DNA from: Stenomitos frigidus ULC18
GTDB lineage: Bacteria; Cyanobacteriota; Cyanobacteriia; Leptolyngbyales; Leptolyngbyaceae
Assembly (NCBI RefSeq): GCF_003003795.1
Contig: NZ_PVWK01000105.1
Span: 1-47,226, forward strand
Reading direction: 5' to 3'
Length of the DNA: 47,226 bases
In this document: positions 1 to 8,020 of the stretch, one piece after another
Numbering within the stretch: the stretch's first letter is position 1
Layout of the letters: the number at the start of each line of letters is the position of its first letter
Made by a program: the position numbers and the translations under genes
The notes under the pieces: model-generated
Told to the model about the DNA's origin: nothing
Databases searched by the model: none
Seen by the model: only the letters and a program-made list of their open reading frames with translations

Positions 1-75
1 CTTGTGCCTTACTTTTTGCAAGAACATAAGAATATTCTAGAAGCTTGGGTAAATTCTTTGCCAGAAATCTCCTAA
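1..75 (+). CDS. Possible C-terminal end of a gene entering from the left
   Basis: The first 75 bases read as 24 sense codons followed by TAA at 73-75. The peptide is amphipathic and helix-like, ending in WVNSLPEIS. It would be the tail of a plus-strand gene that starts outside the window and converges on the cytochrome peroxidase gene. The family cannot be named from so short a piece, and an open frame of this length can occur by chance. Confidence 0.3.
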   Translation, partial: LVPYFLQEHKNILEAWVNSLPEIS

Positions 76-155
76 GTACTGAGTGGTCGTCTTTGCACAG
101 CATTACCGCAAAGGGTATCTTTATCCCCACGCAGTACGGGAGCAACCACTGAGCC

Positions 156-2195
156 TTAAAAGTCGCTGGGATGATCATCTAAAGCCAGCAGGAAGTTCAC
201 CAGATCCGTTTGGTCTTTCATGCTGTAGCCTGCTTTGCGATCAACGTAGAAGCGATGCCCCGTACCATCGAGGTTACTGAACACCAACCTGGGGTCTGCT
301 TTGTTTGCTGCAACCACCTGTCGTCGTAAGTCGCGATCGACCAGAGCCCGCAGACTATTGGCGGCATCCGCTGGAATCGACTGGCTCAGGGTGCCTGTTA
401 AGCCTAGTCCGCTCGGATCTGTGACACTCAGCTGGTCTTGGCTGACTGCGATCGCTCCTGCACGCACGGCTACTCCACTGTCATGCAGATAGGGAGGGGA
501 GAGGTAGACACCCCGCAGTGACGTTGTTTTGTACCCACCATTGGGCAACAAGCCATTGGGCAGACTCGTGGGACTGCTGGCAATGCCCTCTGTGGGCACA
601 TCCAGCACTGTTGCGCCTGCTGGCACAGGCACGGGCGTATTCAGGCTATACATCTGCGGTGCCACCAACAACCCCTTCAGCCCTAGACGTGACTGTGCTC
701 GCGCTGGATTGGTTTTGATTTCCTGAAGCGGGTGAATTTGATTGTCAGTAAAGAAAGGCGGTATGTGGCAAGTCGCACAATTCGCCTGCTTAAAGACCTT
801 CGCACCCCGCTCTACCGAACCACTTTCCAGGGCAAGTTGATTAGCTGTCGAACGGTTGGGAGGTGGTACCAGACTGTTTTGAAACGCTGCCATCGCGTTA
901 GCGGCAAACATAAAAGTGCCGCTGGCGCTATCGTTGGGTTTGTTGGCATCTGGACTAAAGAATAGACCGTTATAGCTGAGCAGCGAAGGACGGACGTTGG
1001 GCGGCTCTCCGGCACCAGGAAGGGGAAACTGGTCTTCTAGTTCGGCTTGTTTCGGATTAGGCGCGATTTGCCGCAACCACTCGGAAGGTTTGACAGGTGC
1101 TCCATCCGGTAGGCGTAGTTGAGGCACGGCAGCGTTTTGCAGAATGGTTCCCAGGTAGACTTCTGGATCAATACCAAGCGCCTGTTCTGCCAATTGGTAA
1201 GCCGCCACCACATTGATTTCTGAGGAGTGCACCCCATTACTAATCGCGCTAGCACCGGCAAACGGACCCACTGCAAACTCTCCACCCGCTGTATAAGGTC
1301 CCGACTTGAAGGTAAACACATTCGGAATGCCCGTAGTGTTGTCAATGCGATCGGGCGAACTCTCAAAATTCCCATAGGGCACTGCTAACACCGCATCATC
1401 AAAAGCCTGCTCAAACACGTCTGGATCAGGCAACTGCACCGTCTGACCGTGACTATCCATAATTGTCTTACCAGTACCCTTCACCTTGAATTTTGGATCG
1501 AGTGGATCAAAATTCAAGCGGGCAAAACCAGCCGCTGTATTAGGAGCCAGGGCAATCAGAATTTGAGCGCCCAGATCGTTATTGGGTGCTCCTTTGAGGA
1601 TTGCACCTTGAGGTGATACGACCACATGGCAAATAGCACAAGTCAGATTCCCCGTTGGTGATAGGCCAAGGGGGAAGGGCGCGTTGCCGGGAACATCCAA
1701 GCCCGTTGGAATCAAGGTTCCAGCCGGAAAGGTACGACTGCCCAGTGTTAGATCGTTTTGCAGCGTTAGCACTAAGTTGCTAGTGGGTTGCCCCTGTAAC
1801 GCCTGAATGCCAGCCTGAATTTCGGGGAGCAGGCGCTGCAGTCCCTGTCCAAACCCCAAGACCCCTTGCAACCCAAAGGTATCGCCAATCTTGCGGTTAA
1901 AGAAAATTTGCTCGCCCTGATCAATCAATGGTTGCGTGATCTCAACAGCTCCAAGGCTTTGATAAGAAGCTGAAGCGTTAGGATCTAAGCCTCGTTTCTG
2001 TGCCAAACGAGCCGCTTTTTCAGGCGAGAGCAATTTACCAAAGTAATCATAAAAGCCAAGCGGTTGAGGCGGTGCAGGCGCTAACAGTTGGGAAATTGCT
2101 AATACTTTGGCTTGCACCAAAGTGCTGGAAAGAAGAATACCAGTACAACAGAAAAAGATGGTTAAAAGAAAGAATAAAAGTCTGCGATGGCGCAT
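156..2195 (-). CDS. Exported di-heme cytochrome c peroxidase-like protein
   Basis: This 679-residue protein starts with a clear signal peptide (residues about 1-29, ending LVQA), so it should act in the periplasm or thylakoid lumen. Two CXXCH haem c sites are visible: C186-A-I-C-H190 and C473-A-T-C-H477. Two haem sites about 290 residues apart fit the bacterial di-heme cytochrome c peroxidase/MauG superfamily, whose members reduce hydrogen peroxide or oxidise protein or small substrates. It is longer than the classic enzymes (about 330-350 residues), with an N-terminal extension and an insert between the haems, so the substrate is uncertain. It stands alone: the next gene upstream is across more than 800 bases of non-coding DNA. 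The family assignment is solid for c-type haem binding and weaker for peroxidase activity. Confidence 0.75.
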   Translation of the reverse strand: MRHRRLLFFLLTIFFCCTGILLSSTLVQAKVLAISQLLAPAPPQPLGFYDYFGKLLSPEKAARLAQKRGLDPNASASYQSLGAVEITQPLIDQGEQIFFNRKIGDTFGLQGVLGFGQGLQRLLPEIQAGIQALQGQPTSNLVLTLQNDLTLGSRTFPAGTLIPTGLDVPGNAPFPLGLSPTGNLTCAICHVVVSPQGAILKGAPNNDLGAQILIALAPNTAAGFARLNFDPLDPKFKVKGTGKTIMDSHGQTVQLPDPDVFEQAFDDAVLAVPYGNFESSPDRIDNTTGIPNVFTFKSGPYTAGGEFAVGPFAGASAISNGVHSSEINVVAAYQLAEQALGIDPEVYLGTILQNAAVPQLRLPDGAPVKPSEWLRQIAPNPKQAELEDQFPLPGAGEPPNVRPSLLSYNGLFFSPDANKPNDSASGTFMFAANAMAAFQNSLVPPPNRSTANQLALESGSVERGAKVFKQANCATCHIPPFFTDNQIHPLQEIKTNPARAQSRLGLKGLLVAPQMYSLNTPVPVPAGATVLDVPTEGIASSPTSLPNGLLPNGGYKTTSLRGVYLSPPYLHDSGVAVRAGAIAVSQDQLSVTDPSGLGLTGTLSQSIPADAANSLRALVDRDLRRQVVAANKADPRLVFSNLDGTGHRFYVDRKAGYSMKDQTDLVNFLLALDDHPSDF

Positions 2196-2736
2196 GTCTA
2201 CTCCTAAATCATTGCTTAAAATTTAGAGGAAAGGCTCTCAGTGATGCTTCTCTAAAAGCTTCTTCATTTAGCCGCTCTCGCTCTTCTAAGGGATGAGAAA
2301 AGTTTTAGGCCTTTAGGTTTTGAGAGCAAAGTCATTTACTTTCGCTGGCTAAGCTTCCCCAGTGAAAGCAATGTTTCAAAATAAAGCTTTGGCACTTGTT
2401 AGTTGGCAAGTCGTTCACTGTAGTGAATCATTCGGCAACGATAAAGCGTAGAGTACCGCACTAATGGTTCGTCTTAAACTAAGATTTTCTAAATTTTATA
2501 CGTTAGGGAAATTTTAGCTGGACAAGCAAGCTTAAGAAATTTCAAATTGTTAAGCAGCAGAGGCCTCAAGCTAAATATTTCGTTATGTCTCCGCTACGAC
2601 GATCGCTGAAGAGCCTGCAGAGTAGGCAGCAGCTCAGAGGCACTCTGAAGGTTGCGCCATCAGGCTTGATTTTGACAGCAGAAAACTTTGGTTGTTTGTG
2701 AAGGATCAAAGGCCTCTGTCCCATTTTGGGGTATGG
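2196..2736. other. Non-coding region upstream of the cytochrome peroxidase gene
   Basis: About 540 bases with no convincing gene. It should hold the minus-strand promoter of the cytochrome peroxidase gene. Short open frames on both strands lack ribosome binding sites and recognisable content. The right edge meets the 3' end of the group II intron remnant. Confidence 0.5.
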
Positions 2737-2811
2737 ATGCAGTCGAGTAGGACATCGCTGCCCTACCCTCTGCTTCAAAACCGTGCTTGCCGGTTTCCTG
2801 GCACACGGCTC
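2737..2811 (-). mobile_element. Group II intron 3' end (domains V and VI), remnant
   Basis: Read on the minus strand, 2811-2777 folds as group II intron domain V. It opens with GAGCCGTG, which contains the AGC catalytic triad, has an upper stem TGCCAG/CCGGCA closed by a GAAA tetraloop, a two-base bulge, and a closing GCACGGTTTT strand. Next comes a domain VI hairpin (2773-2739): outer GCAG/CTGC pairs, an inner 8-bp stem (GTAGGGCA/TGTCCTAC, one G-T pair) and a GCGA loop. An unpaired A at 2743 lies seven bases from a terminal AT at 2738-2737, as expected for the lariat branch point. No reverse transcriptase/maturase gene or 5' domains could be seen upstream on this strand (2812-3045), so this looks like a truncated or degenerate copy. 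Confidence 0.8.
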
Positions 2812-2861
2812 ATCAACCATCGGGTGCTTGTCTTGCATACCACTAGCTGATGGCAAACTGC

Positions 2862-3043
2862 CTTAGCTCGACTTTGTCCATTTTGAAGGGGAGCTATTCT
2901 TGGCGGTGCCTAGATCGCAGACAGGGTCGCAAACTTTTTCGGATTTCCGGTGGTGGAACCGATATCAAGAAAAGTCTATCGACAAACTGACATGCTACAG
3001 CCATTGGTGCTTCAGGGTTTCAGTAAATGGATAAAGTCGAGCT
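2862..3043. repeat. Imperfect inverted repeat flanking a 150-base segment
   Basis: The sequence at 2862-2880 is nearly the reverse complement of 3028-3045; both carry the core AAGTCGAGCT in opposite orientations. They enclose about 150 bases with no gene. The right arm ends exactly where the IS element inserted. It could be the edge of an older mobile element or part of the intron remnant; the sequence alone does not decide. Confidence 0.45.
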
Positions 3044-3066
3044 TAGAGAGTGTTTGTAACCGAGTA

Positions 3067-3693
3067 TTAAGCTGTTTTCGCTTTCCAGCGGGTGTGATTC
3101 TGGGTCAAGCGTCTGAGCATGAAGCGAATCATCACCACATAAACCATACCCGCATGATTCTCAGGCAGGCGTTCATAATCTCGCGTTAAGCTCCTCGCAT
3201 TGTCGAGCCAAGCCCAAGTCCGTTCCACGATCCAGCGCAAGGGTTCGACTTCAAACGTCTTTGCACTGACTCGTTCCGAAATCTCCATCACGACCCCATA
3301 CACCGTCGCAAGGTCTGTGACTAAATCGCCCCGGTAACTCTTGTCCGCGAGAATTTTGCTGACCCGACCATACTGCTCTAACACCCAAAAGAGTACCCAG
3401 GGGGCGACCTTCACATCCGCACAATTAGCCGCACTGACATGGCATTTCAGCACTAACCCCAAAACATCGACAGCGATATGACGCTTGCGACCTTTCACTT
3501 TTTTGTTGCCATCAACGCCGATTTCGTCCCCCCTTTTTGACCCAGTTTCACGGACTGGCTGTCGATGATGGTCAAACTCGGCTCCGCTTCTCGTCCCACG
3601 GACTGGCGCACGACCTGCACCAATGCCAGATTGAGCGCTTCCCACACTCCCACCTGCACCCAGGTACGAAAGTAGGTATAGACCGTTTGCCAC
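3067..3693 (-). CDS. IS5-family transposase, second frame (OrfB)
   Basis: The meaningful part begins near 3535, where it joins OrfA by a -1 frameshift. From there it reads KKVKGRKRHIAVDVLGLVL, then the second catalytic Asp in LADKSYRGD, and the catalytic Glu in RWIVERTWAWLDNARSL, the conserved Y-R-E-type block of IS5 transposases. The upstream part of this open frame (before about 3535) overlaps OrfA and is not expected to be used. The fused product would be about 270 residues, normal for the family, so the element may be active if frameshifting occurs. A chance mutation splitting a once single-frame transposase is the alternative. Confidence 0.8.
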   Translation of the reverse strand: MANGLYLLSYLGAGGSVGSAQSGIGAGRAPVRGTRSGAEFDHHRQPVRETGSKRGDEIGVDGNKKVKGRKRHIAVDVLGLVLKCHVSAANCADVKVAPWVLFWVLEQYGRVSKILADKSYRGDLVTDLATVYGVVMEISERVSAKTFEVEPLRWIVERTWAWLDNARSLTRDYERLPENHAGMVYVVMIRFMLRRLTQNHTRWKAKTA

Positions 3694-3890
3694 GCGGGAA
3701 AATCAGAGGGTAAATTGCGCCACTTCACGCCATGATCGGCACGGTAGTAAATGGCATTTAACACTTCTCGCAGGTTCACTTCTCGTGCGCGTCCGACTGG
3801 TTTCTTTGGCGGCAAGAGGGGTTCGAGCTTGACCCATTCGGCATCCGTCAGGTCACTGGTATATTGCTTGCGTTCCAGCATGGCTTCCAT
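3495..3890 (-). CDS. IS5-family transposase, first frame (OrfA)
   Basis: This 131-residue product is the N-terminal part of the transposase. It has the typical N-terminal domain (LTDAEWVKLEPLLPP, then IYYRADHGVKWRNLP) and the first catalytic Asp in IIDSQSVK. It ends in KGGTKSALMATKK, out of register with the family, because a shift into the -1 frame is needed to continue into OrfB. The likely shift site is the A5G6 run at 3528-3538 (C6T5 on the plus strand). Start at the ATG at 3890; the in-frame ATG at 3881 is an alternative. Confidence 0.85.
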   Translation of the reverse strand: MEAMLERKQYTSDLTDAEWVKLEPLLPPKKPVGRAREVNLREVLNAIYYRADHGVKWRNLPSDFPAWQTVYTYFRTWVQVGVWEALNLALVQVVRQSVGREAEPSLTIIDSQSVKLGQKGGTKSALMATKK

Positions 3891-3978
3891 TTGATTCTGG
3901 GTGATAGGATTCCTCCTGCAAAATCTGCATTCACCCGGTCATGTCTTGCAATATTTATTTACAAACACACTCTAAGTT

Positions 3979-4834
3979 ATGGCTATTTCAGGATATCTCT
4001 CCGAATTCTCCCTGCCAGAAATCTTTCAACTGCTTGAGCAGGGTAATAAAACAGGGCGGTTAAGCGTTCAAGAACGCTCCCAGCAATCATCCTGTAACGG
4101 ATTGACGTTGCACATCTGGTTTAAACAGGGGCATATTATTGCGGCGGCTGACCGGCTTGATGGTCAGGGGTTGGTGTCTATCATTCAGCGGCGAGGTTGG
4201 ATTAGTAGTCGGGTTGCGGCTCGCATTGCTGAAGTGTGCGATCGATCAACCCGCAGGTTTATGCCTGAAAGCACAAGGTTTACTGGAGGCTGAACAACTA
4301 AAACTGCTGTTTAGCCAGCAGGTATTGCAACAGGTTTGTAAACTGTTTGAATTGGCAGATGGGCAATTTGAATTTGATCATACAGCGCTGTTGCCCAATG
4401 CCGAAATGACAGGGTTAACGGCTCCTGCCAAAGAAGTGACCCTGGCAGGCTTACGGGCGTTGCGAGATTGGACGATGCTGCAAAACAAGCTACCAGAAAC
4501 AGCGTCAGGATTAGTCAGTGCAAACGCTGTCAAACCTCAACTACGTTTGAACCAAGTGGAGCAGCAGGTTTGGGAATTTGCCAATGGCAGTGTTCCCATT
4601 CAAGACATTGCTAAGCAATTGCAAGTACCGAGCCAAAAAATTCAACAGGTTGCCTTTCGCTTAATGGTTGTAGGTTTTGTAGAAGAAGTACCGTTGCTGA
4701 TAGAGACCCCCACCCAAAAGCTAGAGCTTGAGCTGTCAATACCGGCAGTGGAAGACAGAGCTGGTATAGCCCAAGCCTCGTTCAGCCCATCGTTTCTACA
4801 AAGCCTTGTGGGATTCCTTAAAGGCAAGGTCTAG
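3979..4834 (+). pseudogene. DUF4388 (PatA-like N-terminal) protein, frameshifted
   Basis: Two overlapping frames encode consecutive parts of one protein. Residues from 3979 give the family start MAISGYLSEFSLPEIFQLLEQ and run to about 4245; the rest continues in the +1 frame from about 4245 to the stop at 4834 (LLEAEQLKLLFSQQVL, a hydrophobic mid domain, then a winged-helix-like C-terminus). The join falls near GAAGTGTGCGATCGATC, consistent with one inserted base. DUF4388 proteins are found in cyanobacterial signalling and gliding loci. The IS5 element ends four bases before the ATG, so the native promoter and ribosome binding site have been displaced as well. Together these suggest a decaying gene; a sequencing error at the frameshift is the main alternative. 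Confidence 0.75.
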
Positions 4835-4893
4835 TAGCTTCACAAACACAATTCAAAACTATTATTAATGTTACGGTTTCACTCTCACATTCG

Positions 4894-6969
4894 TTAAAAC
4901 GGCACGTCATCATCATCTGAATCTGGTTCATAATCTGTTTCGGGTAACGCTTCTGCCACTTTCTCTTTCAGGCTAGCGGCGTCGATTTCTGCCAGCTTGG
5001 GGGCTTCCGCCACAGTATCACTGTCGCTCATATCGACAACCCTGCCGCCAAAAAAGTCAGCCAGTTGTTTCGCTGCACGGGTTACATCGTCTTCTTGTTG
5101 CCACTGATCGGATGTCGTGTAAGCCGCTGCTGCCTCTGTGGCATGGTTAGAGGTTGGCTGTTTAGGCGTTGAGGGGGCTTGTGAGTTCGTGCCAGGTTGA
5201 GCGTCGGTGGGAGACATTGGCGCGATCGGCTGCTCAGTCGTTGAGGTTGGGTCGGCATCAGGGACAGCGGGTTGGGCCGGGCGATCGCGATCGACAGGCT
5301 CATTTTCAGAGGAGGGCAGGCGATCGGTTGTCTCTGGTGGTTGGACTGTTTGTGCTGCGGTTGGTGTAGACTCTGCCACCTGAAGGGCAACTTTAACTTT
5401 TGTCTTAAACGCTTTAGCAGCCGCTTTCTCAAGCTGCGGTATCATGCCCGTGATCATCTTCACCATGCTTTGAGCCTTCACACCCACCAGAATTTCATAG
5501 TCATTCTGGCCGAGTAAATGGCAGTTCACACTCAGCATGGCGCGAGTGCCCTTCAGGTCAATATGACTCAAGATTTCCTGCCAGGTTTGGCTGAGATCAC
5601 CGCTTGTACTACTGGCTAGCTGGGTTGTCACATTAAACGGTGTTGCGGCTGGCTCTACAGAACGAGCGATCGGAGAGGGTTGTGCGATCGTCGCTGCCTC
5701 TGCTGGCTCCACTGGAATGGCTGGAGCGATCGCCTCCGCTGGCGAAGCCTTGACTGGCTGCACAGGAGGACTCGCCGTCACAGCAGCCATTCTCACGGGA
5801 GTGACCGCTGACCGCTGACTGCTGACTGCTCCTGGCTGGCTGACCGCCGACTGCTGACCGCTGACCGCTGCTAGCTGCACCGCTGACGGCAACAAGCCCA
5901 TCAACGTCACTTCCAGCCAAAGCCTCGGTTGGGTCGTACTTTTGATCTGATCTTCACTTCGGCGGAGTTGCTGCTGCCCTGCCAGAATGCTTTGTAGATC
6001 CAGGGTTTGGGCAAAGTCACACAGCGTCGCCCAGGTTGGCGGTGTCAGCGCTACCAGATCGTTACGGGCAGGAGCCGTTTTGGCAATAAGCAAATCGCGG
6101 TAGAAGCTGGCGAGATTTTGCAGCACAATTAGCGGTTCGCGACCTCGATCCATCAGTCGTCGGACGCTATCAAGCAACACTTCGGGGCTATCTTGCGCGA
6201 TCGCCTCCAGCAGCGCCATCAAATCGTGCTCTGGTACTGATCCCACCAGATCCCACACTTTATCAACTGTGACTTCGCCTGCCAGCAAACTGAGCTGATC
6301 CAGCAGGCTTTCGGCGTCGCGCATGCCACCTTGAGAAATTTGGGCAATCAAGATGATGGCATCATCGGTAATCGCGATCGCTTCTTTCGTGGCGATCGAT
6401 CGGAGATGCTTGGCGCTTGACTCTAGCGGAATGCGCCGAAAGTCAAACCGCTGACAGCGCGAAATAATCGTTGGTAGCACCCGTTGTGGATCGGTCGTTG
6501 CCAGCACAAACACCACGCGATCGGGCGGTTCTTCCAGCGTTTTCAGCAGCGCATTAAATGCGGCAGTACTGAGCATGTGACATTCATCGATTACATACAC
6601 TTTGTAGCGACATTGCACGGGCGAGAACTGCGATCGCTCAATCAGTTCACGAATATTGTCCACACCTGTATTGCTGGCAGCGTCGATTTCAATGACATCT
6701 AACGCCGAACCTTTGGCGATCGACTGACACACTTCGCAGACGCCACAGGGTTGAGCGGTTGGCACGTCGGACTGCAAGCAATTCAGTGACTTTGCCAAAA
6801 TGCGCGCACTCGATGTTTTGCCCGTCCCCCTTGCACCTGTAAACAGATAAGCCGGAGCGATCCGCTGCTGCTGAAGCGCGTTCGTGAGTGTGGTGGCGAT
6901 CGCTTCTTGCCCGACCAGGTCACCAAAACTCTGCGGACGATATTTGTGATGGAGCGGTTGATAGGTCAT
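4894..6969 (-). CDS. dnaX: DNA polymerase III subunits gamma/tau
   Basis: DnaX is the clamp-loader ATPase that loads the sliding clamp and ties the replicative polymerase to the helicase. The 691-residue protein has the Walker A motif GARGTGKT at residues 45-52, a four-cysteine zinc module just after it (ending PCGVCEVC), the DECH Walker B variant in VIDECHMLS, and the sensor sequence ATTDPQRVLPTIISRCQRF. The AAA+ part ends near residue 360 and is followed by a long variable, Pro/Ala/Ser/Gln-rich tau tail. No intein is present, although some cyanobacterial dnaX genes carry one. Around residues 365-395 a short-repeat insertion encodes QSAVS-like units. It ends in an acidic tail (DSDDDDVPF). 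Start ATG at 6969. Confidence 0.95.
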   Translation of the reverse strand: MTYQPLHHKYRPQSFGDLVGQEAIATTLTNALQQQRIAPAYLFTGARGTGKTSSARILAKSLNCLQSDVPTAQPCGVCEVCQSIAKGSALDVIEIDAASNTGVDNIRELIERSQFSPVQCRYKVYVIDECHMLSTAAFNALLKTLEEPPDRVVFVLATTDPQRVLPTIISRCQRFDFRRIPLESSAKHLRSIATKEAIAITDDAIILIAQISQGGMRDAESLLDQLSLLAGEVTVDKVWDLVGSVPEHDLMALLEAIAQDSPEVLLDSVRRLMDRGREPLIVLQNLASFYRDLLIAKTAPARNDLVALTPPTWATLCDFAQTLDLQSILAGQQQLRRSEDQIKSTTQPRLWLEVTLMGLLPSAVQLAAVSGQQSAVSQPGAVSSQRSAVTPVRMAAVTASPPVQPVKASPAEAIAPAIPVEPAEAATIAQPSPIARSVEPAATPFNVTTQLASSTSGDLSQTWQEILSHIDLKGTRAMLSVNCHLLGQNDYEILVGVKAQSMVKMITGMIPQLEKAAAKAFKTKVKVALQVAESTPTAAQTVQPPETTDRLPSSENEPVDRDRPAQPAVPDADPTSTTEQPIAPMSPTDAQPGTNSQAPSTPKQPTSNHATEAAAAYTTSDQWQQEDDVTRAAKQLADFFGGRVVDMSDSDTVAEAPKLAEIDAASLKEKVAEALPETDYEPDSDDDDVPF
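5790..5885 (-). repeat. Simple-repeat insertion inside dnaX
   Basis: On the minus strand this stretch is built of near-copies of CAGCGGTCAG and CAGCAGTCAG, encoding QQSAVS/QRSAVT-like units in the linker after the AAA+ domain of DnaX. Similar GTCAGC repeats occur inside the CHAT protease gene at about 45028-45050. It is probably a tolerated expansion of a cyanobacterial short tandem repeat. Confidence 0.65.
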
Positions 6970-7038
6970 CGAGCTACAGCAAATCCTTACTCTTTAGCGT
7001 AAGCGACAGTTGATGGAACGTATGAACTATTTTGATCG

Positions 7039-7069
7039 GAAACCCGGTTTCTCCAGGAAACCGGGTTTC
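7039..7069. repeat. Perfect 13-bp hairpin GAAACCCGGTTTC, 5-nt loop
   Basis: GAAACCCGGTTTC at 7039-7051 is followed after five bases by its exact reverse complement at 7057-7069. It lies four bases past the stop codon of the ABC ATPase gene and before dnaX on the same strand, so it could end or attenuate that transcript or protect its 3' end. There is no clear T-run, and a partial copy (CCCGGTTTCT) at about 37446-37455 suggests a dispersed palindromic repeat. Confidence 0.75.
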
Positions 7070-7073
7070 TAGA

Positions 7074-8015
7074 TTAGCTAAGGGCTTCAAGCGGCAGTAG
7101 GGTTTCCTGCGATCGCCCATCCGTCTCTGGTCGCAGCACCTCATCATAAATATGCTCAAGGCGCACCGGTTGGCGAGCGATCGAGTCTAAAGGAATGCCA
7201 TCAAACCGATCGATGATTTCCTTCATCTCCAGCGGTTCCGGTAGCCAAAAGGCAAGGTCATCACCATAGCGACGATAGGCAAAACCCAGCGTCCGGGCAC
7301 GGGCGATCGCTCGTTCTTCTGCATCGGTGCGCACCACGACAATTTCTTGCGCCACAATGCGTTGACGCAACTGCGACAAACTGCCTTCTGCCAAAAGACA
7401 GCCTTGTTTTAAGATGCCAAGCCGATCACACAGTCGCTCGGCTTCATCCAGCAAATGTGTGGTTAGCAAAATTGTCATGCCCTGACTCTGCAACTGCCGA
7501 ATCAAGCGCCAGATTTCAATACGTGCTTCAATGTCTAACCCTGTCGTGGGTTCATCCAAAATCAGTAGTTTGGGATCATGCACCAGCGCGATCGCCATAC
7601 TCAGGCGACGTTTCATGCCACCACTCAGCGTTTCGGCAGGGCTCTTAGCTCGCGACAGTAGACCAACTGCTTCTAAGCACGCAGGCACCTGTACTTGACG
7701 TTGCCGTCGCGATCGCCCATACAGCCGCGCAAAGAAATGGAGATTTTCCTCACAGGTCAGGCTGGCATACTGCAAGTTCTCTTGAGGCACTAAGCCAATA
7801 AACGGTTTCGTGGCTTCTGAAAGCGGCTGATCATAGATCGTGACCGTACCGCTATCCGCCTGCAGCAGATGACAAAGAATCCGAATGGTGGTGGTCTTTC
7901 CCGCTCCGTTCGGCCCCAACAACCCGTAAATTTCGCCTGGAGCAAGGCTTAGGTGTAAGTCTTGTAAAACGACCCGTGAACCATAGGACTTACAAAGATT
8001 TTGAATTTGCAGCAT
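7074..8015 (-). CDS. ABC transporter ATP-binding protein (ABC-2/DrrA type)
   Basis: This 313-residue protein powers the adjacent permease. It has Walker A GPNGAGKT at residues 34-41, the ABC signature LSGGMKRRLSMAIAL, Walker B LLILDEPTTGLD and a switch His in LLTTHLLDEAERLCDRLG. A C-terminal domain of about 90 residues follows, as in DrrA/NatA-type exporter ATPases. It starts five bases after the permease stop codon, with AAGGAG upstream of the ATG at 8015, which indicates translational coupling. The substrate cannot be read from the sequence; these pairs typically export drugs, lipids or polysaccharides. The upstream crtW hints at a carotenoid- or membrane-related substrate, but that is inference. 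Confidence 0.9.
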   Translation of the reverse strand: MLQIQNLCKSYGSRVVLQDLHLSLAPGEIYGLLGPNGAGKTTTIRILCHLLQADSGTVTIYDQPLSEATKPFIGLVPQENLQYASLTCEENLHFFARLYGRSRRQRQVQVPACLEAVGLLSRAKSPAETLSGGMKRRLSMAIALVHDPKLLILDEPTTGLDIEARIEIWRLIRQLQSQGMTILLTTHLLDEAERLCDRLGILKQGCLLAEGSLSQLRQRIVAQEIVVVRTDAEERAIARARTLGFAYRRYGDDLAFWLPEPLEMKEIIDRFDGIPLDSIARQPVRLEHIYDEVLRPETDGRSQETLLPLEALS

Positions 8016-8020
8016 GAACG

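Larger units (their letters stand above)
3046..3972 (-). mobile_element. IS5-family insertion sequence, complete, 927 bp
   Basis: The element is bounded by imperfect 14-bp terminal inverted repeats: GAGAGTGTTTGTAA at 3046-3059 and the reverse complement of GAGTGTGTTTGTAA at 3959-3972. The dinucleotide TA flanks both ends (3044-3045 and 3973-3974), as expected for the target duplication of the IS427-like subgroup of IS5. It encodes one transposase split over two overlapping frames. Length, two-frame layout and the DDE motifs all fit an IS5/IS427-type element. It sits four bases before the ATG of the DUF4388 gene. Confidence 0.85.

Noticed and set aside
2566-2856. 96-codon minus-strand frame with DEPCARKPASTVLKQR
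   Set aside because: This reading comes from translating group II intron domain V; it is RNA structure, not protein.
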